Positions 17,825-25,474 of a stretch of 26,652 nt of DNA are shown piece by piece. The position numbers were made by a program, and so were the translations under genes. The notes under the pieces are model-generated. The model was given only the letters and a program-made list of their open reading frames with translations, was not told where the DNA came from and did not search any database. Every line of letters begins with the position of its first letter. Within the stretch, counting starts at the first letter, position 1. Source of the DNA: an uncultured Colwellia sp. GTDB lineage: Bacteria; Pseudomonadota; Gammaproteobacteria; Enterobacterales; Alteromonadaceae. The stretch lies in NCBI GenBank assembly GCA_913020705.1, contig CAJWBY010000047.1, forward strand, positions 1 through 26,652, written 5' to 3'.

Positions 17825-19078
17825 TTATTGAGTGATAGCGATGTGGTTGCTCTCGTTCCAGCGAGACATATCAGACAGGATAAAAGTATCGTGCTCTAAC
17901 GCGCCACTGAGTATTTGAATGAATTCGCCACTTTCTTGGCCGTAAGTAATTGCAATTTTTTCAGCTTGCTCTTGTGATTCATTTACTTTGAATAATTGAG
18001 TTTTCATACCAGTGCTGGCGCTAACCGGTTTTTTGATATACATCGCCTGCGTTAATGTTCCAATTGAAATTACGCCATCAACATTAAGGTCTGGTCGAGC
18101 ATTGCTTGGAAGTTCACCAGTCAGTGACACTTCAATTGAAATCATGCCTTGCTTAACTAACGGATTGATTCGTTGTACTTTACCGGTGATTTTTCCACCA
18201 CGAGTATCGATATGTACTAGCTGGTCTATTGCAATAAGGTCTATATCTGATTGTGAAACATTGATCATGGCAAACAAGCTATCTACGCTACCGACAAGCG
18301 CTATTTGCTCTCCCATTCCAACACTTTGACCTAGCTCAACAGCTAAATTTTGCACGACACCATCAATACCTGCTCTTACCGTTAATCGATTGAACTGTTG
18401 AGTAACAACGTCAACATTTTCCTTCTGCTGCTCGATATTGTCTTGCTCAATAGCTAATTCTTGTAGATGAACTTCTTTGAGTTGCGCTAATCTCTTTTTT
18501 TCAATGGTAATACGACGAGATAACTGGCGGTGATTAAGTTCTGAGCGTTTGAAGGTTAATTCAGAAACGATGCCTTTCTTCATTAACTTTTCTTCTGCCT
18601 GCATTTTTAGTTGTGCAATTTCTAACTCAGACTTTAACTGCTCTTGAAAAGCTTGATGAGCAAGCACTTCTCTTTTTTGCTTTAGCTCGGCCTGCAAATA
18701 TGTTGCTTTTGCATGATTATAACTTCGCTTAACTTCTCTTACTTTTTGTGAAAGCTCAGGGTTTGATAAGCGAGCAATAATGCTATTTTTGGTCACCAAT
18801 GAACCCGGTTTAAGCAATATTTCTTCTACTGTTGCATGAGTAGTTGTTGTTAATAAACGTTGATGCTTAGATTTTAGTTTTCCATACCCTTCAACTTCTA
18901 AAGCAAGATCTCCAAGCTTCACAATACCTGTCCATATTTGGTTTTTAGCAACTTTATCGGCACCTGATGGCTGATTCATCACCCAAAAACTTAACATGAC
19001 AACTACAAGTACTGCGCCCATAATCCATATTTTTTGTAGATTAATCGGTTTCTGCTCAGTTGATATTTTAATGTCCAT
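17825..19078 (-). CDS. HlyD/MacA-type periplasmic adaptor (membrane fusion protein)
   Basis: A 417-residue adaptor linking the inner-membrane ABC transporter to an outer-membrane channel, probably TolC, which is not encoded here. One N-terminal membrane helix (about 18-36, IWIMGAVLVVVMLSFWVM) anchors it, with the rest in the periplasm. A lipoyl/biotinyl half-motif (EEILLKPGSLVTKNSIIARL) leads into a long coiled-coil hairpin (about 105-220, rich in Glu/Gln/Lys). The return half-motif is VRAGIDGVVQNLAVELGQSVGMGEQIA, here given as residues around 233-260, and beta-barrel domains follow. AAGGGAG is a strong ribosome site six bases before the ATG. It is the first gene of the exporter/two-component run and is preceded by a sigma-54 promoter. 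Confidence 0.92.
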   Translation of the reverse strand: MDIKISTEQKPINLQKIWIMGAVLVVVMLSFWVMNQPSGADKVAKNQIWTGIVKLGDLALEVEGYGKLKSKHQRLLTTTTHATVEEILLKPGSLVTKNSIIARLSNPELSQKVREVKRSYNHAKATYLQAELKQKREVLAHQAFQEQLKSELEIAQLKMQAEEKLMKKGIVSELTFKRSELNHRQLSRRITIEKKRLAQLKEVHLQELAIEQDNIEQQKENVDVVTQQFNRLTVRAGIDGVVQNLAVELGQSVGMGEQIALVGSVDSLFAMINVSQSDIDLIAIDQLVHIDTRGGKITGKVQRINPLVKQGMISIEVSLTGELPSNARPDLNVDGVISIGTLTQAMYIKKPVSASTGMKTQLFKVNESQEQAEKIAITYGQESGEFIQILSGALEHDTFILSDMSRWNESNHIAITQ

Positions 19079-19383
19079 AAATGGCTCCCTTAATAATTAA
19101 CCTTAAGAGGCAAAACCAGTGCCAAAACATAACCTATTGAAATAAAATAACATTATATATTTTCGTGTTTTTGATTTACGGTTTCATATTTTATATTTGT
19201 GATATTGGGAATGATAATGTGGATATGCGTTTGGGTATAAATGAAAAAAATATTTAAAACCTACTACACATTAATGCAGTACATTTTATAAACATTTCAA
19301 AAAGGATAATTAAAGAGTATTATGAATCCGTTAAGATAAATTATTTCATTGAAAGTTGATTAAACGCAGAAGTAAGGAAAGTT
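19079..19383. other. Divergent intergenic region, exporter operon / diguanylate cyclase
   Basis: This 305-bp AT-rich gap holds the sigma-54 promoter on the minus strand and must hold the cyclase promoter on the plus strand. A sigma-54 activator would be expected to bind about 80-200 bp upstream of the promoter, so roughly 19200-19330. I found no convincing inverted repeat there by eye. Two tiny open frames (19211-19240 and 19241-19291) have no usable ribosome site. Confidence 0.5.
19110..19124 (-). promoter_or_regulatory. Sigma-54 (-24/-12) promoter of the exporter operon
   Basis: The minus strand reads TGGCACTGGTTTTGC, with the GG of -24 and the GC of -12 separated by exactly 10 bases. This matches the consensus TGGCAC-N5-TTGC in full. 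The expected start of transcription is near 19098, about 20 bases before the adaptor ATG at 19078, with the AAGGGAG ribosome site in between. An NtrC-family activator is encoded in the same run. Confidence 0.88.
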
Positions 19384-20439
19384 TTGCTAGAGCAACCAAA
19401 AAAAACTAATCCCGATTATGAAGAACTCAACCAACCTCATGTAGTTTCATTGTTTGCATTGGTTGGCATGTCGATAACGGGCGTTATGGGATTTATTGCG
19501 CTGTTTAACCGAAATTTTATTTTAGCGGCCTCTTTATTTATCGCCAGCTCTATTTTCTTTGCAGGTTATTACGCTTATAAAAAAAAAAATAACGTAAAAT
19601 TAAGTTCTGCAATTGTTCTCTATTCGCTATATATATTAATGTTTTATCTTATATTTACCGGTGGTGTTGAGAATACAGGTCCTTTATGGGTGTTTATTGT
19701 TGCACCTGTTTCAGTATTTATTCAAGGCTTAAAGCGTGGCCTCATTGATATAGCAATATTTGTGATAATGTCTATTACCATTATGCTTATTCCAATGGAT
19801 ATAATTGCCCATACTGCGTACAGCACTGAATTTAAATTACGCTTATTATACTCTTTCTTAACCGTTACCTTTCTTTCTGCATTATATGAATATTCCAGAG
19901 AGCAATCTTATAAACAGGCATTAGCATTAAGTGAAAAGTATCAACGCTTAGCGCATTTAGATCCCCTAACTCAATTATCTAACCGTCGTGATGCGCTTTT
20001 TATTTTAAAGCGTGAGCAAGCAAGGATATCGCGCAGTAAAGAACCTTTATCTATCATATTATGTGATGTTGATTACTTCAAAAAAATCAATGACCAATAT
20101 GGACACAATGCTGGCGACACGGTGTTAATTGAATTGGCAGAACTTTTTACAAAAAACATGAGAGAACAAGATTTTATTGCACGTTGGGGCGGCGAAGAAT
20201 TTTTATTTATTTTGCCGCAAACGGAAGCAAAAAGTGCTAATGTTTTTGCCGAAAAAATTCAAGAGATCCTACAAAATCATCTAGTGAACCATGAAAATGA
20301 AAAAATTAGTGTAAAAGTGAGTATGGGCATTGAACAATTCAAAGATAATCAGACAATTGATGAAGCAATCAATAATGCAGATAAGTATCTGTATCAAGCA
20401 AAATATGCAGGAAGAAATCAAATATTCCCAAAATTTTAA
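19384..20439 (+). CDS. Membrane-bound diguanylate cyclase (GGDEF)
   Basis: A 351-residue inner-membrane enzyme that should condense two GTP into c-di-GMP. About six hydrophobic helices fill residues 20-175 with short loops (for example VVSLFALVGMSITGVMGF, ILAASLFIASSIFFAGYY, LLYSFLTVTFLSALYEY), a MASE-like integral sensor I cannot place in a named family. A short linker is followed by the GGDEF domain (about 192-351), starting with LDPLTQLSNRRDAL. The active site is RWGGEEF (267-273), with the inhibitory RxxD site REQD (260-263), so product inhibition is likely. The TTG start has AAGGAAAG close upstream. It is divergent from the sigma-54-controlled exporter. Confidence 0.92.
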   Translation: MLEQPKKTNPDYEELNQPHVVSLFALVGMSITGVMGFIALFNRNFILAASLFIASSIFFAGYYAYKKKNNVKLSSAIVLYSLYILMFYLIFTGGVENTGPLWVFIVAPVSVFIQGLKRGLIDIAIFVIMSITIMLIPMDIIAHTAYSTEFKLRLLYSFLTVTFLSALYEYSREQSYKQALALSEKYQRLAHLDPLTQLSNRRDALFILKREQARISRSKEPLSIILCDVDYFKKINDQYGHNAGDTVLIELAELFTKNMREQDFIARWGGEEFLFILPQTEAKSANVFAEKIQEILQNHLVNHENEKISVKVSMGIEQFKDNQTIDEAINNADKYLYQAKYAGRNQIFPKF

Positions 20440-20565
20440 TATGGTAGCTTGATTACGCGCTCGTTATTTTCATCCAATAAGAATAAGCAAAAATCTCTCC
20501 TTTATACTCTTCGTTCAGGTCAATCTGTATTTGGTCTTAAATAATTGATTGTTTACCGATTTTAC

Positions 20566-20610
20566 TTTTGTGTAATACAAAATATAAGGCTAATCTATGA
20601 TCACACAAAA
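20566..20610 (+). promoter_or_regulatory. Promoter/operator region of the molybdenum hydroxylase operon
   Basis: A plausible sigma-70 promoter has TTTACT (20561-20566) and TATAAG (20583-20588) with a 16-bp spacer. Between them lies the inverted repeat TTTTGT-GTAAT-ACAAAA (20566-20582). The outer half TTTTGTGT (20566-20573) is matched again by ACACAAAA (20603-20610), just before the ribosome site. Three matching half-sites across the promoter suggest a repressor binding site. The regulator is unknown. Confidence 0.4.
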
Positions 20611-20624
20611 ATAGGATAGCACTT

Positions 20625-21092
20625 ATGAAACAGTCAATAATTATCAACGGAAAAGATCATGTAATTGATGTAGATGGCAATATGCCATTACTTTGGTTTC
20701 TTCGCGATCATCTAGAGTTCACCGGTACAAAATTCGGTTGTGGTAGTGGTTTGTGTGGAGCCTGTACCGTTCACGTTGATGGACAAGCTATCCGTTCATG
20801 TGTCATACCTGTAAGTAGCTTAGTTGGTAAAAAGATAACAACCATCGAAGGGTTATCCGAAAATGGTGATCACCCATTACAAAAAGCTTGGTTAAATAAT
20901 AATGTTCCGCAGTGTGGCTATTGTCAGGCAGGTCAAATAATGAATGCCGCCAGCTTATTAGCTGTTAACGCTTCACCGAGCGAAGAAGAAATTGACACGG
21001 CGATGCAAGGCAATATATGCCGTTGCGGTACATACCAGCGTATTAAAAAAGCGATTGTCGAAGCGGCTGACACGTTAAGCAAGGAGGTTTAG
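20625..21092 (+). CDS. 2Fe-2S subunit of molybdenum hydroxylase (IorA/aldehyde oxidoreductase small subunit type)
   Basis: A 155-residue electron-transfer subunit carrying two 2Fe-2S clusters. The plant-ferredoxin-type cluster is bound by C39, C44, C47 and C59 ([16 protein letters not shown]). The second, helical cluster is bound by C97, C100, C132 and C134 (QCGYCQAG and CRCGTY). The length is that of IorA-type small subunits. There is no signal peptide, so it probably rides to the periplasm with the Tat-tagged large subunit encoded next, as known for this family. AGGATAG lies seven bases before the ATG. A perfect AAGGAGGT for the next gene lies within its last codons, one base separating the stop from the next ATG. 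Confidence 0.95.
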   Translation: MKQSIIINGKDHVIDVDGNMPLLWFLRDHLEFTGTKFGCGSGLCGACTVHVDGQAIRSCVIPVSSLVGKKITTIEGLSENGDHPLQKAWLNNNVPQCGYCQAGQIMNAASLLAVNASPSEEEIDTAMQGNICRCGTYQRIKKAIVEAADTLSKEV

Positions 21093-21093
21093 C

Positions 21094-23271
21094 ATGAGCA
21101 TTTCAAACATAAGTCGTCGAAACTTTTTAAAAACTGCTGGTGTTGCCACGGGTGGATTAGTCATTGGTGTTGCTCTACCCATAAATGCTTTAGCCGCAAA
21201 AGGCATGATGAAAGACAGTGGTGAAGAGCTAAATGCTTTTATTCAAATTGATGATAACGGCGATACCATTATATATTGCGGTCGCTGCGAAATGGGACAA
21301 GGTATTAGTACTGCCTTGCCTTCTGCCGTAGCCGATGAAATGGAAGCTGATTGGGCTCGCGTTACAGTAAAGCAAGGCGATGGCGACGAAAAATATGGCC
21401 CTCAAGCAACCGGTGGTTCAGCAAGTATTCGCGTAATGTTCCAACCGATGCGCGAAGCCGGCGCTACAGCAAAAGCGATGTTAATTGCCGCTGCTGCAAA
21501 AGTATGGAAAACATCTCCAGATAACTGTTTTGCTGAATCTCATTTTGTAATCAATAAAACCAATAATCAAAAATTGGGTTACGGTGAATTAGCAAGCATT
21601 GCTGCCAATATGCCTGTTCCTGAAAAACCGACGCTAAAAAATAAAGCTGACTTTAAATATATTGGTAAAGAATTACCTCGACATGATCAAGATGAAGTCG
21701 TGGTCGGCAAACGCATTTATGGTGTTGACACTAAACTCCCCGGCTTGAAATATGCGGCTATTGTTCATTGTCCTGTTTTAGGAGGCGCGCTCAAAAGTCT
21801 CGATAAAGCTGATGCTTTGAAAATGAAAGGTGTGAGTGATGTTATCGAAATTCCACGCTTTAACATACCATTTGGCTCCATTGGTGGTGTTGCTGTAGTG
21901 GCTAACAACAGCTGGACAGCTCAACAAGCGGTAAAACAATTAAAAATAGAATGGGATTTAGGCGAAAACGCCAGTTACGACACTAAAGAATACAAACAAC
22001 AACTCGTCAAAAATGTAGAAAAACCAGCAACATTAGCTTCTGAACGTGGTGATCTAAATAAAGCATTTGGCGAAGCAAAACATAAAATGTCAGCAACTTA
22101 TACCGGTGGTCATCTTTCACATGCGCCTATGGAGCCTAATGCAAGTGTTGTATGGGTACAAAAAGATTCTTGTGAAGTTTGGGCATCAACACAAAGTCCG
22201 GCAGATATTCAGAAAGTATTAGGTCAATATCTTAAACGTGAACCTAAAGATATCGTTGTTCATGTAGCCATGGCTGGCGGTGCTTTTGGCCGTAAATTCA
22301 AATGTGATTATGTGCATGAAGCTGCTGTTATCTCACAAGAAACAGGTGCGCCAATACAGCTTATCTGGACCCGTGAAGAAGATATGCGAACAGGTTACTA
22401 CCACTCTATAAATGCTCAGCACATTGAAGCATCAATGGACGAAAATGGAAACGTAACTGGCTGGCTGCATCGCGCCGCATTTCCTTCAATTTCAACATTG
22501 TTTGATCCTTCATTGGTTAGAACGCCAGCGAACAGTTTAGGCGATGTTACCAATCACTTATTTGGTGTGGAAAACATGCGCGTTGAGTCTGGCGATGCGA
22601 AAGCACATACTCGAATTGGTTGGTATCGTGCTGTTTATGCTATTTTCTATGGTTTTGCTTTTGGTACATTTGCCGATGAATTGGCTTATAAAGCTGGCAA
22701 AGATCATTTGTCTTTTGTTAATCAACTATTTGACAACAATAAGAACAAAGATCAACAGGCTCAAATCAAACGCGCAAAAAACATTTTAGCCATCGCTGCT
22801 GATAAGTCTGGCTGGGACAAACGTCAAAACTTACCTAAAGGACAAGGTATTGGTTTAGCGGTACATTATAGTTTCCAAAGCTTTGTTGCTATGGCTGTAC
22901 ATGTTGAAGTCAAAGGAGACGAGATTAACGTATTGAATGTAGACTGCGTTATAGATTGTGGACAAGTACTTAATCTTGATGGTGCGACAGCACAAATGGA
23001 AGGCGCGGTTGTAATGGGTATGTCTTTAGCTTTAAGCACAGAAGTCACCTTTAGAGGTGGCGCAGTGGTTAATTCTAATTTCCATGATTATCCGGTGATG
23101 CGTATTTCAGATATGCCAAATGTTCGCGTTCATATTCCTGATTCAGATGAGAGCCCAACGGGTTTAGGCGAACCCGGTGTAGCTCCTTTTGCGCCAGCAT
23201 TAAGTAATGCAGTCTTTGCCGCTTCGGGTAAACGATATAGAGATTTACCTTTTAAACCTTTATCAGTATAA
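21094..23271 (+). CDS. Molybdopterin-binding subunit of periplasmic molybdenum hydroxylase (IorB/aldehyde oxidase type)
   Basis: A 725-residue catalytic subunit that should hydroxylate an aldehyde or N-heterocycle using water, with the molybdenum-cytosine-dinucleotide cofactor. A Tat signal is clear: SRRNFLK (7-13), a hydrophobic stretch, then INALA. Cofactor-binding stretches include QATGGSASIR and GGAFGRK (395-401). The catalytic glutamate is E693 in GLGEPGVAPFAPALSNA near the C-terminus. It matches the isoquinoline 1-oxidoreductase beta group, which lacks a FAD subunit; none is encoded here. Electrons then usually go to a cytochrome or quinone, also not seen here. The substrate is unknown. 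It is followed by two maturation genes, which supports an active enzyme. Confidence 0.93.
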   Translation: MSISNISRRNFLKTAGVATGGLVIGVALPINALAAKGMMKDSGEELNAFIQIDDNGDTIIYCGRCEMGQGISTALPSAVADEMEADWARVTVKQGDGDEKYGPQATGGSASIRVMFQPMREAGATAKAMLIAAAAKVWKTSPDNCFAESHFVINKTNNQKLGYGELASIAANMPVPEKPTLKNKADFKYIGKELPRHDQDEVVVGKRIYGVDTKLPGLKYAAIVHCPVLGGALKSLDKADALKMKGVSDVIEIPRFNIPFGSIGGVAVVANNSWTAQQAVKQLKIEWDLGENASYDTKEYKQQLVKNVEKPATLASERGDLNKAFGEAKHKMSATYTGGHLSHAPMEPNASVVWVQKDSCEVWASTQSPADIQKVLGQYLKREPKDIVVHVAMAGGAFGRKFKCDYVHEAAVISQETGAPIQLIWTREEDMRTGYYHSINAQHIEASMDENGNVTGWLHRAAFPSISTLFDPSLVRTPANSLGDVTNHLFGVENMRVESGDAKAHTRIGWYRAVYAIFYGFAFGTFADELAYKAGKDHLSFVNQLFDNNKNKDQQAQIKRAKNILAIAADKSGWDKRQNLPKGQGIGLAVHYSFQSFVAMAVHVEVKGDEINVLNVDCVIDCGQVLNLDGATAQMEGAVVMGMSLALSTEVTFRGGAVVNSNFHDYPVMRISDMPNVRVHIPDSDESPTGLGEPGVAPFAPALSNAVFAASGKRYRDLPFKPLSV

Positions 23272-23283
23272 GTATAAGTATAA
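23266..23283 (+). repeat. Triple GTATAA direct repeat over the stop codon
   Basis: GTATAA occurs three times in tandem, beginning in the last codon of the large-subunit gene. It supplies three in-frame TAA codons, so extension by read-through is blocked. It may be a simple replication-slippage repeat. Confidence 0.8.
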
Positions 23284-23350
23284 AAATTTAATGAAAGCAG
23301 TCGTATTAATGGTTTTATATCGTTGTGAAAAGTTTAATCAACAACAAAGT

Positions 23351-23381
23351 TTGCTCATAAGGAAGTATGTCTTATGAGCAA
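23351..23381 (+). promoter_or_regulatory. Start-codon hairpin of the XdhC-type gene
   Basis: TTGCTCATAAG (23351-23361) and CTTATGAGCAA (23371-23381) form a perfect 11-bp stem with a 9-base loop. The start codon (23374-23376) is fully paired, and the ribosome site AAGGAAG (23359-23365) is split between stem and loop. In mRNA this should lower initiation unless a ribosome, protein, small RNA or temperature opens it. Confidence 0.75.
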
Positions 23382-24423
23382 TCACCTCTCACATTTATTA
23401 GCTCAATGGTATCCGGAAAGAGATAATCTTGATTGGGTACTTGCGACTATTTACGACACCCATGGTCCTTGTTATCGAAAACCAGGCGCTATGATGTTCT
23501 TTAGCAGTCAAGGTCATCAATTAGGTATGCTAAGTGGTGGTTGTTTAGAGTCAGACATTGGCGTTAATGCGCGAAAAGTTATACAAACAGGCAAGCCAAT
23601 GTTGGTGTGTTACGACGGTTCAGATGAAGATGATTTATCTTTTCATCTCGGTATTGGCTGTGGCGGCACTATCTATATTATGTTGCAGCAAATAAGCAGC
23701 GACAATAACTACTTATCATTAGCGCAAGTATACGACGCACTTCATCATCGTGTTTCTGGTTATTTTTATCAAAGTATTGTCAGTAAAGACACTAAAGCGC
23801 AAGCATATTTTGAAGCTGCGAATGTTAATAATCTTGCTGAAACGGCTTCCCTAATCCCCTCGCCACTTAGTAATAATACTACTGGCGAAACTAACTGGCT
23901 CGCTACTCCGATTATACCTGAGCCTCATTTGCTCGTTATTGGTGGAGGTATTGACGCTCGCCCTTTAGTTAACATGGCTCAGCAGTTAGGCTGGAAAGTT
24001 TCGTTGTGGGATCCACGCCCTGCAAATGCACGCAAAGAATACTTTTCAAATGTGAATCATATTATAAAGGGCGAAGCCCATGTCCTCACAGATTTTGTTG
24101 CAGAGAAAGATGTAAATGCTGCAATATTGATGAGCCATAGTGTTGCGATTGATGCACAAGCTTTAAAGGCTTTAGCTGAAACGAAAATTAAATACCTCGC
24201 CTTATTGGGTCCAAACAATAGAAAGCAGCAAGTTATTAGTCAGGCAGAAGTTGATGAGCAGTCTTTATCGTTTACATTCGCAGGGCCTGCAGGTATTGAA
24301 ATTGGCGGAACATTACCCGAGAGCATAGCGCTTTCCATACTTGCGGAATGCCATGCCAGCCTATTCAAAAAAAGTGCACAATCAATTAGCGGCGTTCTAA
24401 AAAAACAAGTATTAGAAAAATAG
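23374..24423 (+). CDS. XdhC/CoxI-family molybdenum-enzyme maturation factor
   Basis: A 349-residue cytoplasmic protein of the XdhC family, which binds molybdenum cofactor, promotes its sulfuration and delivers it to xanthine dehydrogenase/aldehyde oxidase-type enzymes. The N-terminal XdhC/CoxI domain has GMLSGGCLESDIGVNARKV (about 49-67) and IGCGGTIYI. The C-terminal Rossmann domain has VIGGGIDARPLVNMA (188-202) and ALLGPNNRK, ending with GPAGIEIGGTLPESIALSILAE, all typical of the family. The gene follows the hydroxylase large subunit after 102 bp and its start lies inside a perfect hairpin. The ATG at 23374 is chosen over the out-of-frame ATG at 23366. Only 3 bases separate it from the next gene. 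Confidence 0.9.
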   Translation: MSNHLSHLLAQWYPERDNLDWVLATIYDTHGPCYRKPGAMMFFSSQGHQLGMLSGGCLESDIGVNARKVIQTGKPMLVCYDGSDEDDLSFHLGIGCGGTIYIMLQQISSDNNYLSLAQVYDALHHRVSGYFYQSIVSKDTKAQAYFEAANVNNLAETASLIPSPLSNNTTGETNWLATPIIPEPHLLVIGGGIDARPLVNMAQQLGWKVSLWDPRPANARKEYFSNVNHIIKGEAHVLTDFVAEKDVNAAILMSHSVAIDAQALKALAETKIKYLALLGPNNRKQQVISQAEVDEQSLSFTFAGPAGIEIGGTLPESIALSILAECHASLFKKSAQSISGVLKKQVLEK

Positions 24424-24426
24424 CGT

Positions 24427-25083
24427 ATGAAAAAACAGGACTATAACTTAAAAGTAATCCTGCTAGCTGCGGGTAAAAGTGAACGGTTTAATGGCGTCAA
24501 GGTCTTAGCAAAAGTGCAACAAAAAGAGACTTCAATCACACTCATTGAGCATGCTTTTCATCAAATATCTGTAGCACTTAATGAACTAAATATTGATGAA
24601 AAAAACATTCAAATTGCCACTGGGCGTTATCATTCACAAATAACAACATTCTTCAGTAAACATGAGAATAGCCAATATATCTTCGATTATTGTGAAGATG
24701 CTCACTTAGGCTTAGGGCATAGCATTTCGCAGTCTGTTGGACATATGCTCACTGATGTACATGATAATGAAAATAGCCCTAGTCATATTTTAATCGCATT
24801 GGCTGATCAAGTCGCTTTAACCGCTGATGACTATATAGCATTAATTAAACAGTCTTTAGCTTTACCGAATAAGTTAGTTTGTGCCAAAGCGGGACAAGAA
24901 CTTATGCCACCCGCTATTTTTCCTTCAACTTATTTTGCTGACTTAATGCACTTGAAAGGCGATAAAGGCGCTAAGCCCGTTTTATATGCGAATAAAGAAA
25001 ATCTTCAAACGGTAAGTATTCAACATGCTGAAAGAGATATAGATACACAGCAAGACCTAGCCAACTGGCATAACAACACATAA
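24427..25083 (+). CDS. MocA-type molybdenum cofactor cytidylyltransferase (MobA-like NTP transferase)
   Basis: A 218-residue nucleotidyltransferase that should join CTP to molybdopterin to make the cytosine-dinucleotide cofactor used by this hydroxylase family. The nucleotide-binding loop LLAAGKSERFNGVKVL (12-27) fits the family pattern LAAGxSxRxGxxKxL, with Asn-Gly in place of the usual Met-Gly. The metal-binding stretch ALADQVAL and the product-loop region PPAIFPSTYFADLMHLKGDKGAK are also present. GDKGAK is the usual GDKGAR motif with a conservative change. There is no clear ribosome site; the 3-base gap after the XdhC-type gene suggests coupled translation. The pairing with XdhC and a hydroxylase is the standard arrangement and favours MocA over MobA (GTP). 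Confidence 0.88.
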   Translation: MKKQDYNLKVILLAAGKSERFNGVKVLAKVQQKETSITLIEHAFHQISVALNELNIDEKNIQIATGRYHSQITTFFSKHENSQYIFDYCEDAHLGLGHSISQSVGHMLTDVHDNENSPSHILIALADQVALTADDYIALIKQSLALPNKLVCAKAGQELMPPAIFPSTYFADLMHLKGDKGAKPVLYANKENLQTVSIQHAERDIDTQQDLANWHNNT

Positions 25084-25474
25084 GCGCTTTGCTTTTAATC
25101 TCGGAAGGCTTATAAAAGATCAGCTTCAAATTAAGGTCTTCGAACGACCAAATCAAAATAAACCGAGTGAAATAACACCTATACCGATTAATTCCATTTG
25201 CATAACAATAGCGATTTTTTGATGTGTTAAATCATGGCAAAAGTGCAACAACAGGGAAATTTTTGCCTCGCATTTTGCAACTTTACATTTGTAATGTGTA
25301 AATCGCCCACTTGCTAAAAATTAAAACATACCCGCAAAAAGCCGTAGAGCGAACTATAATAAAAATTCTTAGAGGTATTTCGTTTTTGGTATGTCAATTG
25401 CAAATCCATAGACAAGTCACTCAATTCATATTGAGTGCCATACACATTACGTTAAACAAACAGGTTATTAAGTA
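25084..25474. other. Intergenic region with several small inverted repeats
   Basis: This 391-bp gap holds no gene I can support. No strong terminator follows the MocA-type gene; GGTC/GACC near 25132-25146 is only a weak hairpin. Visible structures are TTTACA/TGTAAA (25282-25287 and 25297-25302) nested with ACATT/AATGT, a wide ACATACC/GGTATGT repeat (25326-25332 and 25388-25394) around a TATAAT near 25354-25360, and the 8-4-8 palindrome at 25418-25437. The last two could belong to the promoter of the next gene. Confidence 0.5.
25418..25437. promoter_or_regulatory. Perfect 8-4-8 inverted repeat, candidate operator or leader hairpin
   Basis: CACTCAAT-TCAT-ATTGAGTG lies 37 bases before the ATG of the chimeric gene. 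It could be a dimeric-regulator site or a short hairpin in the mRNA leader. It is not followed by a T tract, so it is not a terminator. Confidence 0.5.

Noticed and set aside
6581..19078. A RaxX-like system in which the sulfotransferase modifies a peptide exported by the ABC module.
   Set aside because: The sulfotransferase and exporter are in different transcription units about 9 kb apart on opposite strands, no peptide gene was found, and no protease domain is fused to the transporter.
19211..19291. Two tiny consecutive open frames (9 and 16 codons) next to the exporter promoter, considered as peptide precursors for the exporter.
   Set aside because: The GGGA before the first lies almost on the ATG, the peptides lack precursor features, and the region more likely holds activator sites.
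25234..25317. A 27-residue open frame with four cysteines (starts MAKVQQQG), which could suggest a small secreted or modified peptide.
   Set aside because: There is no ribosome site before the ATG, no signal or leader pattern, and the frame runs through inverted repeats that look regulatory. Its first 15 bases also match part of the MocA-type gene, probably by chance.
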